From DXYV01 sp045543215 (GTDB taxonomy: Bacteria > Bacillota > Clostridia > Oscillospirales > Oscillospiraceae): a stretch of DNA of 17,341 bases. Below the pieces are notes generated by a model. The model made no database searches and was not told the DNA's origin. It saw nothing but the letters and a program-made list of their open reading frames with translations. Positions within the stretch are counted from its first letter, which is position 1, and each line of letters starts with the position of its first letter. Location: assembly GCA_045543215.1 (NCBI GenBank), contig JAZQMD010000155.1, forward strand, positions 1 to 17,341, written 5' to 3'. Position numbers and translations under genes: made by a program. Of the stretch, positions 8,398 to 15,007 are shown one piece after another.

Positions 8398-8428
8398 AAC
8401 CGCTCCCACACCGAAAGGGAGATTGGTT
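8398..8428 (-). other. Hairpin in the uvrB-uvrA gap
   Basis: CTCCC (8403-8407) pairs with GGGAG (8417-8421), extended by AACC/GGTT across a small internal loop. There is no T run. It may stabilise or separate the uvrB and uvrA parts of a shared transcript; no stronger claim is possible. Confidence 0.3.
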
Positions 8429-8443
8429 TCTGGGCAGTCATAG

Positions 8444-10411
8444 TCATGTTTCCCCTCTCAGCTTAATGATGCGGTCACGCAGTTGGGCAGCATATTCAAA
8501 CTCCAGCAGCTTGGCGGCTTCTCGCATCTGCTCTTCCAGTTTGGCAATGAGCTCCAGCCGCTGAGGTTTCGTGAGCTGCTTCTCATCAAGGTCATACTCT
8601 TTGGGGCCCTTGCCCCCGGACAAATCCACCAAGTCACGCACCGACTTGACAATGGTTTTCGGTACGATGCCGTGCTCTTTGTTAAAAGCGTCCTGCTTGG
8701 CCCGACGGCGCTTAGTCTCCTCCATGGCGCGGGCCATGGAGGGGGTAACAGTATCGGCATAGAGCACCACCAGACCGTCGGCATTGCGGGCTGCCCGGCC
8801 AATAGTCTGGATGAGGGAAGTTTCGGAACGCAAAAAGCCCTCCTTGTCTGCATCTAGAATGGCTACCAGGGAGACTTCTGGTATATCCAAGCCCTCCCGT
8901 AAAAGATTAATACCCACAAGCACATCGAAAGTCCCCAGGCGCAGATCCCGAATAATTTCCTGCCGTTCGATGGTATCAATGTCGTGGTGCATATAGCGAA
9001 CCTTTATGCCTGCGTTTTTTAGGTAGGCGGTGAGGTCCTCTGCCATTTTTTTTGTAAGGGTAGTTACCAGCACCCGCTCCGAGCGAGCAGTCCGATCATT
9101 GACTTCCCCAATCAGGTCGTCGATCTGTCCTTCTACCTGGCGCACCTCCACCTTAGGGTCCAACAGGCCGGTTGGGCGGATGACCTGCTCCACCACCTGG
9201 CCGGAGCGGGTGCGCTCATATTCTCCTGGGGTGGCGGAGACATAAATAACCTGATTTACTCTTTGTTCAAATTCATCAAATTTCAACGGACGGTTATCAA
9301 AAGCACAGGGCAGGCGGAAGCCGTAGTCCACCAGAGTAGTCTTACGGGCCTTATCTCCGTTATACATGGCCCGTACCTGAGGCAGGGTAACGTGACTTTC
9401 GTCTATAAATAGAACAAAATCCTTGGGGAAATAATCCAGCAGAGTATGAGGAGGCGACCCGGCGGGCCTGCCCTCAATGACCCTGGAGTAGTTTTCAATA
9501 CCTGAACAGTAGCCAAGCTCCTGCATCATCTCCACGTCATACATGGTGCGCTGTTTAATACGCTGGGATTCGATATACATTTGCCGTGAGTCGAAGAAGG
9601 CTACCTGCGCTTCCATCTCCTTGTAAATTTCCTGGATGGCAGCCTCCATTTTCTCCTTGGGGGTAACGTAATGAGTGGCCGGCCAAATGGGGATAGTCTC
9701 CAGTCGGCGGATAACCGCCCCGGTGACTACGTTAATCTCAGAGAGGCGATCGACCTCGTCTCCGAAAAATTCCACCCGTATAGCGGAATCCTTCCAGTAA
9801 GCAGGAAAAATTTCCACCGTGTCCCCCCGAACCCGGAACTTGTTGCGCTCAAAGGCTACATCGTTACGCTCATAACGGATATCTACCAGCCTTTTTAATA
9901 ACTCAGTCTGGGGGATTACGCTGCCCACCCGCAAGGATACCATCATTTTAGAAAAATCCTCCGGCTCACCCAAACCGTAAATGCAGGACACGGAAGATAC
10001 TACAATTACATCCCGCCGCTCCATAAGGGAGGCAGTAGCCGCAAGCCGCAGGCGATCAATTTCCTCATTAATGGAAGAGTCCTTCTCAATAAAGGTATCG
10101 GTATGGGGGATATAGGCTTCGGGCTGGTAATAATCATAATAGGATACAAAATATTCCACAGCGTTATGAGGAAAAAATTCCTTAAACTCGGCGCATAGCT
10201 GCGCTGCCAGTATCTTGTTGTGGGCCAGAACCAAAGTAGGCCGCTGGATTTGCTCAATCACCTTGGCCATGGTGAAGGTTTTGCCCGAGCCTGTGACCCC
10301 CATGAGGGTTTGCTCACTTAGACCATTCTCAATGCCAGCAACCAAAGTATGGATGGCCTCGGGCTGATCTCCAGCGGGCCGATAGTCCGAAACCACTTCA
10401 AATTTCGGCAT
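8444..10411 (-). CDS. uvrB: UvrABC excinuclease subunit B
   Basis: This is a 655-residue UvrB, normal length. It verifies the lesion handed over by UvrA and recruits UvrC for incision. Visible features are Walker A GVTGSGKT at 38-45, the Tyr-rich beta-hairpin YYDYYQPEAYIP at 91-102 that grips DNA, and the DESH Walker B-type motif at 337-340. Helicase motifs follow around 394-400 (SATPGEY) and at 536-543 (TIGRAARN), with a C-terminal UVR coiled-coil domain at about 619-652 that contacts UvrC. The ATG is preceded by AGAGGTGAAGGG. radC lies 110 bp upstream and uvrA 138 bp downstream on the same strand. Confidence 0.98.
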   Translation of the reverse strand: MPKFEVVSDYRPAGDQPEAIHTLVAGIENGLSEQTLMGVTGSGKTFTMAKVIEQIQRPTLVLAHNKILAAQLCAEFKEFFPHNAVEYFVSYYDYYQPEAYIPHTDTFIEKDSSINEEIDRLRLAATASLMERRDVIVVSSVSCIYGLGEPEDFSKMMVSLRVGSVIPQTELLKRLVDIRYERNDVAFERNKFRVRGDTVEIFPAYWKDSAIRVEFFGDEVDRLSEINVVTGAVIRRLETIPIWPATHYVTPKEKMEAAIQEIYKEMEAQVAFFDSRQMYIESQRIKQRTMYDVEMMQELGYCSGIENYSRVIEGRPAGSPPHTLLDYFPKDFVLFIDESHVTLPQVRAMYNGDKARKTTLVDYGFRLPCAFDNRPLKFDEFEQRVNQVIYVSATPGEYERTRSGQVVEQVIRPTGLLDPKVEVRQVEGQIDDLIGEVNDRTARSERVLVTTLTKKMAEDLTAYLKNAGIKVRYMHHDIDTIERQEIIRDLRLGTFDVLVGINLLREGLDIPEVSLVAILDADKEGFLRSETSLIQTIGRAARNADGLVVLYADTVTPSMARAMEETKRRRAKQDAFNKEHGIVPKTIVKSVRDLVDLSGGKGPKEYDLDEKQLTKPQRLELIAKLEEQMREAAKLLEFEYAAQLRDRIIKLRGET

Positions 10412-10521
10412 ATCCCTTCACCTCTCTGGTCAGTATTTCGGGAGCTAAAGGAAACGCCCCAGCCTATATACTCACAAAGCCAGAACAAATATTTTAACAC
10501 AGCCCCCATTTTGCATTTACA

Positions 10522-11247
10522 TTAGCTTTCCTCCAGGGTCTGAAAAAATCCGCTGGCCCGCAAGGAGACCATATCACCGTCTACCAGGATGTAGTGGTCA
10601 AAAAGATAGATATTTACAGTTTTCAGCGCCTTGTAGACTTTTCTGGTGACAGCTCTGTCCTCAGCTGAGGGGAGGGCTATACCGCTGACATGGTTATGGG
10701 CAAGAACAACAGTGGCAGCATTGCTATTCAGGGCAGCTTCCATGACAGTGCGTAGGGAAAAGCTGGTGGTAAAGGCATCCCCTTCTGATAGCTTTTTACA
10801 CGCAATCAGTTTATTCTTCCCGTCCAGGCAAACCAAATAGGACATTTCGTTGCGTGCACCGAAAAAATAAGGTGCCAGCAGTTCCTGAAAATGCCATGGA
10901 TGAGTAAAAATGTCGTTCATATTCACCTGATCCTGGAGATAGCGACCGCCTATGGCAGTAACTAGTTGGATAAGGGTAGCGGTATTCTCTCCTACGCCCT
11001 TGACGGCGGTGAGCTGCTCATGGGTAGCATTAAATACTGCAGACAGAGAGCCAAAGTGCTGCAAGAGCTTGTGGGCCAGAGGATTCACGTCTCCTTGCGG
11101 AATCGCATAGAAGAGAAGCAGTTCCAGCACCTTATGGTTGGGCAGGCCCTCCAATCCCCTGACAAGGAATTCTTCTTTCATCCGCTTACGGTGGCCCTTG
11201 TGGATGTTAATCTTGTCGGTTATGGGGAATGCCCCCTTTCCGGCCAT
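10522..11247 (-). CDS. radC: RadC family JAB-domain protein
   Basis: This predicts a 241-residue protein, typical for RadC. A helix-hairpin-helix region lies at about 68-98 (LTAVKGVGENTA). The C-terminal JAB/MPN-type domain has the metal-binding pattern H184-x-H186-x10-D197. The usual HNHPSG motif reads HNHVSG, so the proline is replaced but the presumed zinc ligands are kept. Despite its name and the old link to radiation sensitivity, the biochemical role of RadC is unsettled. The start is uncertain: the ATG at 11247 has no clear ribosome binding site but lies 24 bp after the pyrE stop, so translational coupling is possible. An internal ATG at the 23rd codon is unlikely, because the conserved region HKGHRKRMKEEF begins before it. 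Confidence 0.93.
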   Translation of the reverse strand: MAGKGAFPITDKINIHKGHRKRMKEEFLVRGLEGLPNHKVLELLLFYAIPQGDVNPLAHKLLQHFGSLSAVFNATHEQLTAVKGVGENTATLIQLVTAIGGRYLQDQVNMNDIFTHPWHFQELLAPYFFGARNEMSYLVCLDGKNKLIACKKLSEGDAFTTSFSLRTVMEAALNSNAATVVLAHNHVSGIALPSAEDRAVTRKVYKALKTVNIYLFDHYILVDGDMVSLRASGFFQTLEES

Positions 11248-11271
11248 GTGGAGCGTGGACTTGGACAGGAT

Positions 11272-11943
11272 TCAGCAAGCCCCATATTCTTTCAAATAGG
11301 CCTCCATCCGGGCCCGCATAGAGCTATCGATATAGACCTTACCATCTACAGGGACATTATAGAGGGTATCCATAATATCCTGTATTGTAACAATTGGGTA
11401 GACCTGGATGTTGTAATCCTCCCGCAACTCGTCTAGGGTGGTACAGTCCCGGGTGCCCCGCTCCATACGGTCGGTCGAGACGAAGAGGGCGGCAATTTTT
11501 ACATTGGCTATTGACTGGAATAGCTGGATAGTCTCCCGTACGGCCGTACCGGCAGTAACCACGTCCTCAATAATGGCGATACGGTCACCATTCTGTGGCT
11601 TATACCCCACCATAACGCCACCTTCTCCGTGATCCTTAACCTCTTTCCGGTTAAAGCAGTAAGGTAAATCCCGGTCATAATTACGGTAAAGGGAGGAGGC
11701 AGTAGACACCGTAAGGGGGATACCCTTGTAGGCTGGGCCGAAGAGACAGTCGATCCCTTCCGGCATATGCTCCTGGATACAGGCTGCGTAGTAGTCCCCC
11801 AGTCGGGCGGCCTGAGCGCCTGTCTTATAGTTACCTGTATTGATAAAATAGGGAGTTTTCCTCCCTGACTTAGTGACGAAGTCTCCAAAGGTAAGTACGC
11901 CCGAGCGCACCATGAAACGAATAAATTTTTCCTTATAACCCAT
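11272..11943 (-). CDS. pyrE: Orotate phosphoribosyltransferase
   Basis: This predicts a 223-residue enzyme that joins orotate and PRPP to make orotidine 5'-phosphate in UMP synthesis. The PRPP-binding signature is IAIIEDVVTAGTAVRE at 122-137. KEVKDHGEGG at 100-109 is the catalytic flexible loop, and KSGRKTPYF near 25-33 is the usual N-terminal substrate loop. The reading frame extends to 12012, but that extra part covers a strong promoter, so the real start must be the ATG at 11943, which AGAGGAAAGGG precedes. The gene follows pyrB by 87 bp and is followed by radC. pyrF, pyrD, pyrK and pyrC are not in the window. Confidence 0.95.
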   Translation of the reverse strand: MGYKEKFIRFMVRSGVLTFGDFVTKSGRKTPYFINTGNYKTGAQAARLGDYYAACIQEHMPEGIDCLFGPAYKGIPLTVSTASSLYRNYDRDLPYCFNRKEVKDHGEGGVMVGYKPQNGDRIAIIEDVVTAGTAVRETIQLFQSIANVKIAALFVSTDRMERGTRDCTTLDELREDYNIQVYPIVTIQDIMDTLYNVPVDGKVYIDSSMRARMEAYLKEYGAC

Positions 11944-11983
11944 AGGTCTTTCATCCCTTTCCTCTGGGTAATTAAATCGAAAT

Positions 11984-12012
11984 ATTATATCACTTTTCTT
12001 AAAGACATACAA
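11984..12012 (-). promoter_or_regulatory. Sigma-A-type promoter of pyrE
   Basis: On the - strand a -35 TTGTAT (12007-12012) is followed after 17 bp by a perfect -10 TATAAT (11984-11989), preceded by TG at the extended -10 position. Transcription should start near 11977, leaving a leader of about 34 nt before the pyrE ATG. No attenuator hairpin fits in this leader. Confidence 0.85.
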
Positions 12013-12030
12013 GAGCGGATGTGAAAAGCT

Positions 12031-13086
12031 TTATAGTTGGCTATCACAAAAGCCACAATAGTCTATGCCACCAATTTTCTTGACCAGAGGCGGAAGATAT
12101 AATTCAGCCTGAGTAATACAGTTGGGATTACGGCACACCGGGCGGGAGCCGATTTCCACCGGAGCAGGAGAGAGTCGGGGCTGGTTGGTCAGTTCCACAA
12201 GTAAAGCCATACGGATAAACATACCGTACCGGGCCTGCTGGAAATATACAGCTCTGGAATCGTCATCCACATCGATATGGATTTCGTCTACTCGGGGGAG
12301 GGGATGCATGATGAGCAGCTCCGATTTGGCACGATCCAGCTTATTTCGAGTGAGAATGTAAACCCCTTTACACCTTTCATATTCCAACGGGTCTATAAAC
12401 CTCTCCCGCTGAATACGCGTCATGTAGAGTACGTCTAACTGAGGGATAACGGCCTCTAGGCTGGTAACCTCCACATTCCACATGTCATGCTCCTTCATAA
12501 ATTGATGCAAGTACATGGGGATGGACAGTTCTCGGGGAGAGATAAGATAAAATTTCACGTCTTGGAACTTGGACATAGCCTTAATCAGAGAATGGACGGT
12601 GCGTCCATTTTTCAAATCGCCGCACAGCCCCAAGCATAAGCCATCTACCTCACCGCGCAGTTTGGTGATGGTAGTCAGGTCGGCCATAGTTTGAGTAGGA
12701 TGCATGTGACCACCATCTCCGGCGTTAATGATTGGAACCTCGGAATATAAAGAGGCAGCCTTGGCAGCTCCCTCCCAAGGACTACGCATAATGACCACAT
12801 CACTATATCCGGATACCATTTTAATCGTATCCTTCAAAGTTTCCCCTTTGGCCACAGAGGAAGATCTGGGATCAGCAAAGCCAAACACGCTGCCCCCCAG
12901 GCGAAGCATAGCGGTTTGAAAGGAAAAATTGGTGCGAGTGGATGGCTCATAAAATAAGGTGCAAGCCACTTTACCTCGGCAGGCATCCAAAAAATCCTCT
13001 GGCCGGTCGATGATCTGGTTGGCCTTCCGGTACAGCATGTCCCATTCCTGCCGAGGAAGATCACCAAAATCGATCAGATGGCGCAT
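12031..13086 (-). CDS. pyrB: Aspartate carbamoyltransferase with a fused PyrI-like zinc domain
   Basis: This enzyme condenses carbamoyl phosphate and aspartate, the committed step of pyrimidine synthesis. At 351 residues it is about 40-45 longer than a usual catalytic chain. Catalytic motifs are STRT at 49-52 (carbamoyl phosphate), the 80s-type loop SSSVAKGET at 75-83 with S76 and K80, HPTQ at 129-132, TRIQRERF at 223-230 and HPLPR at 261-265. After a Pro-rich linker (about 300-316), the C-terminus has C318-x4-C323-x20-C344-x2-C347 with CRNPNCITQAE. This closely follows the zinc domain of the regulatory chain PyrI (E. coli C109-x4-C114-x23-C138-x2-C141, CPNSNCISHAE). The allosteric nucleotide-binding domain of PyrI is missing and no pyrI gene is visible. 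The ATG follows GGGAGGAG. Confidence 0.95.
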   Translation of the reverse strand: MRHLIDFGDLPRQEWDMLYRKANQIIDRPEDFLDACRGKVACTLFYEPSTRTNFSFQTAMLRLGGSVFGFADPRSSSVAKGETLKDTIKMVSGYSDVVIMRSPWEGAAKAASLYSEVPIINAGDGGHMHPTQTMADLTTITKLRGEVDGLCLGLCGDLKNGRTVHSLIKAMSKFQDVKFYLISPRELSIPMYLHQFMKEHDMWNVEVTSLEAVIPQLDVLYMTRIQRERFIDPLEYERCKGVYILTRNKLDRAKSELLIMHPLPRVDEIHIDVDDDSRAVYFQQARYGMFIRMALLVELTNQPRLSPAPVEIGSRPVCRNPNCITQAELYLPPLVKKIGGIDYCGFCDSQL

Positions 13087-13137
13087 GGAGCAGCTCCTCC
13101 CAACTTTTCAAATAAACATAAGCAAATAAATCGATGT

Positions 13138-13167
13138 ATTTTACCACAAAAAGCCGATTGAGAGCAA
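13138..13167 (-). promoter_or_regulatory. Probable promoter of pyrB
   Basis: On the - strand a -35 TTGCTC (13162-13167) and a -10 TAAAAT (13138-13143) are 18 bp apart, and TG precedes the -10 at the extended position. The predicted start near 13131 leaves a 45-nt leader with no obvious PyrR-type attenuator. The -35 lies in the loop of the hairpin at 13148-13177. Confidence 0.6.
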
Positions 13168-13177
13168 CGGCTTTTTT
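13148..13177. terminator. Bidirectional terminator-like hairpin between divergent genes
   Basis: AAAAAGCCG (13148-13156) pairs with CGGCTTTTT (13168-13176) around an 11-nt loop, giving a T run on both strands. It lies between the divergent pyrB and CmpB-like genes, where it may insulate them from read-through. Confidence 0.6.
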
Positions 13178-13268
13178 GTAAAGCCAAAATTCACCGTCCG
13201 GTCCAGCGTTTTCCCAGCATGAAACTCCCGACAAAGGTAAAACTAAAAAAAATAATTGGGAGGATGGA

Positions 13269-13808
13269 ATGATGGACTGGTTTTGGTATTTTTTTATTTA
13301 TAGCTTTTTCGGTTTTGTATTAGAGGTACTCTTTGCTAATGCGACCCGTAGTGGGAAGCGGGATCGTAAATGCTTTTTGCTTCTTCCACTTTGCCCGGTT
13401 TATGGTCTTGGTGCCGTAGGCATTTTAGTAGCGGCCAGATTATTAGGCGGAAATCCCTTGCTTTTAGCAATAGTTGGGGGCGGGGTGGCTACCGGAGCAG
13501 AATACCTGATGGGCGTATTTTATGAAAAGGCACTGGGAGTTTCATTCTGGGATTACTCCAACTTACCGGTAAATATAGGAGGTAAGGTCTGCCTACCATT
13601 CTCAGTGGCATGGGGAGTATTAGCTTTAGGGTTGGTCTATCTGGTTCACCCGGTAGTGTCCACGTTTGTCGCGGCAATTCCATCTGCGCTGCTCCCGGCC
13701 ACAGTCATTCTCACTCTGGCCGACGGACTGGTTTCCACGTATTTGCTTAAAACAACCCACTCTACTGATAGCTTAAAGTGGTACGCCCGCGGAGGGGAGC
13801 TGCTTTAA
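13269..13808 (+). CDS. CmpB-like membrane protein (putative ABC transporter permease family, COG4905)
   Basis: This predicts a 179-residue integral membrane protein with about five hydrophobic segments. Landmarks are the N-terminal WFWYFFIYSFFGFVLE, LCPVYGLGA near 41-49, a glutamate-containing GAEYLMGVFYEK, and WDYSNLPVNIGGKVCLPFS near 93-111. Together these fit the ABC_trans_CmpB family found throughout Firmicutes. Despite the name no ATPase partner is nearby and the function is unproven. GGGAGG at 13258-13263 serves either the ATG at 13269 or the adjacent ATG at 13272, and the second has the better spacing. Confidence 0.85.
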   Translation: MMDWFWYFFIYSFFGFVLEVLFANATRSGKRDRKCFLLLPLCPVYGLGAVGILVAARLLGGNPLLLAIVGGGVATGAEYLMGVFYEKALGVSFWDYSNLPVNIGGKVCLPFSVAWGVLALGLVYLVHPVVSTFVAAIPSALLPATVILTLADGLVSTYLLKTTHSTDSLKWYARGGELL

Positions 13809-13909
13809 AATTTGTTCTCACAAAGAGAGGATGCTCCAATCCTAAAGGCGTATCAGCTCTTTTGATTTTATGGGATTCTGGGGATTTTTCAAGAGTTTAA
13901 AATTTCTTA
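13809..13909 (+). other. Gap before the tRNA cluster, possible weak terminator
   Basis: Just after the CmpB-like gene, AAAGAG (about 13823) can pair with CTCTTT (about 13855) around an inner AGGAT/ATCCT hairpin, followed by TGATTTTA. It may terminate the upstream transcript. Nothing else is visible. Confidence 0.3.
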
Positions 13910-13938
13910 TTGACAATTTTGCCCTCATATGCTATCCT
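13910..13938 (+). promoter_or_regulatory. Strong promoter of the tRNA cluster
   Basis: A perfect -35 TTGACA (13910-13915) and a -10 TATCCT (13933-13938) are 17 bp apart. The predicted start is near 13945, about 30 nt before tRNA-Gly. The cluster's end is marked by the terminator at 14507-14546. Confidence 0.88.
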
Positions 13939-13974
13939 TTAAAGGATGACACTCCTGGAAATATAAGCATTCAT

Positions 13975-14048
13975 GCGGGTGTAGTTCAGTGGTAGAACCC
14001 CAGCCTTCCAAGCTGGTCGCGTGGGTTCGATTCCCATCACCCGCTCCA
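13975..14048 (+). tRNA. tRNA-Gly (TCC)
   Basis: This is a 74-nt cloverleaf. Acceptor GCGGGTG pairs with CACCCGC, the anticodon loop is CTTCCAA with anticodon TCC, the T loop is GGTTCGATTCC, and CCA is encoded. It is the first gene after the cluster promoter. Confidence 0.96.
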
Positions 14049-14051
14049 TAT

Positions 14052-14128
<77 letters not shown>

Positions 14129-14169
14129 AGTCTCCCGTCGCATCCGCTTTGTATGATATTCTCTTATAT

Positions 14170-14247
14170 GGTGGGTATAGCTCAGTTGGTTAGAGCATCG
14201 GATTGTGGTTCCGAGGGTCGTGGGTTCGAGTCCCATTACCCACCCCA
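14170..14247 (+). tRNA. tRNA-His (GTG)
   Basis: This is a 78-nt cloverleaf with anticodon GTG and acceptor GTGGGTA/TACCCAC. The extra 5' G (-1) lies opposite C73, the identity feature of tRNA-His, and CCA is encoded. Confidence 0.96.
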
Positions 14248-14252
14248 TAAAG

Positions 14253-14292
14253 TGAAGAGGGCCGGAGCATCGGCTTCGGGCCCTTCATTTTT
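14253..14292 (+). terminator. Terminator-like hairpin inside the tRNA cluster
   Basis: GGGCCGGAGC pairs with GCTTCGGGCCC around the loop ATCG, with one bulged G and one G-U pair, and is followed by TTCATTTTT. It lies between tRNA-His and tRNA-Gln, so it may reduce expression of the last two tRNAs or serve as a processing structure. Confidence 0.55.
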
Positions 14293-14300
14293 CTCCATAC

Positions 14301-14375
14301 AGGGGTGTAGCCAAGCGGTAAGGCACGGGACTTTGACTCCCGCATGCGCTGGTTCGAATCCAGCCATCCCTGCCA
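14301..14375 (+). tRNA. tRNA-Gln (TTG)
   Basis: This is a 75-nt cloverleaf with acceptor AGGGGTG/CATCCCT (one G-U pair), anticodon TTG in the loop ACTTTGACT, T loop GGTTCGAATCC and encoded CCA. Confidence 0.95.
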
Positions 14376-14397
14376 CCTGTTGGAGTTGTGCCCGAGA

Positions 14398-14419
14398 TCG
14401 GCGGGCTTCGGCCCGCCGA
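14398..14419 (+). other. UUCG-capped hairpin between tRNA-Gln and tRNA-Lys
   Basis: TCGGCGGGC and GCCCGCCGA form a perfect 9-bp stem closed by the very stable TTCG tetraloop. No T run follows, so it is more likely a processing or stability element of the tRNA precursor than a terminator. Confidence 0.6.
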
Positions 14420-14429
14420 AAGTAAAAAT

Positions 14430-14505
14430 GACCCGTTAGCTCAGTTGGTAGAGCAACGCCCTTTTAAGGCGAAGGTCCGGGGTTCGAGTCCCCGACGGGT
14501 CACCA
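14430..14505 (+). tRNA. tRNA-Lys (TTT)
   Basis: This is a 76-nt cloverleaf with acceptor GACCCGT/ACGGGTC, anticodon TTT in the loop CTTTTAA, T loop GGTTCGAGTCC and encoded CCA. It is the last tRNA of the cluster. An AT-rich, phage-like region begins right after it, so its 3' end is a plausible integration site. Confidence 0.96.
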
Positions 14506-14506
14506 G

Positions 14507-14546
14507 ATCCCGAAGCCCTAAGGTCAAAGGGTTTCGGGATTTTTTC
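14507..14546 (+). terminator. Terminator of the tRNA cluster
   Basis: ATCCCGAA (14507-14514) pairs with TTCGGGAT (14533-14540), with an inner CCCT/AGGG, and is followed by TTTTTTC. It lies directly behind tRNA-Lys. Confidence 0.88.
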
Positions 14547-14612
14547 TTGATATATCAATGGATAGACGGGTTTTATAGAATTGGTTTCAACGCATTGATA
14601 AGTGCCCGATAA

Positions 14613-14650
14613 TTGCACATTAACTATAATTTTGCACACGAAATTGCACA
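14613..14650 (+). repeat. Three TTGCACA direct repeats, possible integrase arm sites
   Basis: TTGCACA occurs at 14613-14619, 14632-14638 and 14644-14650, the last two as TTGCACACG. They lie about 110-145 bp past the 3' end of tRNA-Lys. Short direct repeats beside a tRNA attachment site are typical of arm-type binding sites of tyrosine integrases. No integrase gene is in the window, so the role is inferred from position only. Confidence 0.45.
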
Positions 14651-14702
14651 CGGAAAATGACTACAGATTATCTGGTTTTGTTTATATCATTCTCTCTATC
14701 CC

Positions 14703-14729
14703 GAACCCCAGTGCTAGAGGTTCTTTTTT
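14703..14729 (+). terminator. Weak terminator-like hairpin
   Basis: GAACC (14703-14707) pairs with GGTTC (14719-14723) and is followed by six T (14724-14729). The stem is only 5 bp. It may be the relic of a lost gene's terminator or a backup for the tRNA operon. Confidence 0.35.
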
Positions 14730-14744
14730 CGTAGGGGTAGTATC

Positions 14745-14791
14745 GGCAAAAAGCAAAGCCCCTCACAGGATATTTATCCTGCGAGGGGGCT
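14745..14791 (-). terminator. Terminator hairpin of the accessory cassette
   Basis: The stem pairs 14757-14771 with 14776-14791 (one mismatch, one bulged G). On the - strand it is followed by CTTTGCTTTTTG. Its 3' arm on the + strand, ATCCTGCGAGGGGGCT, is identical over 16 nt to that of the hairpin at 16657-16689. It lies about 215 bp past the end of the cassette. Confidence 0.6.
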
Positions 14792-15007
14792 CTCTATAAT
14801 GATAAGACTATCTGTCAAGGTCAAGCTGCTGTAAACACGCTAATGTTATATTGTCGGCAAACACCTTTGAGTTACCGTGAAAGATAAGCTATGATGGGGG
14901 ATATATTACCAAAGGCATATGGTACAATATTTTATACCTTTATTATATTAGCCTTTAGGTAAGAATGCCGACCATAGTCCCATCTAGGCGGCGTTCATTT
15001 CATAAAA

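Larger units (their letters stand above)
14547..15007. other. AT-rich non-coding stretch next to tRNA-Lys
   Basis: There is no supported gene in this 460-bp stretch. It holds the TTGCACA repeats, a weak + strand terminator and a - strand hairpin, each listed separately. A 23-codon + strand frame (about 14891-14962) encodes a short hydrophobic peptide without a convincing ribosome binding site, and I do not call it. Low GC and the absence of genes fit the attachment-site end of an integrated element. Confidence 0.5.

Noticed and set aside
10412..10521. Possible SOS (LexA/DinR) box upstream of uvrB
   Set aside because: Only half of the palindrome is present (TTTGTTC, near 10484-10490); the other half does not match, so no regulatory site is claimed.
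11944..12012. N-terminal extension of pyrE (23 codons)
   Set aside because: It covers the -35 and -10 of a near-consensus promoter, lacks a ribosome binding site, and is not part of the enzyme fold; the start is the ATG at 11943.
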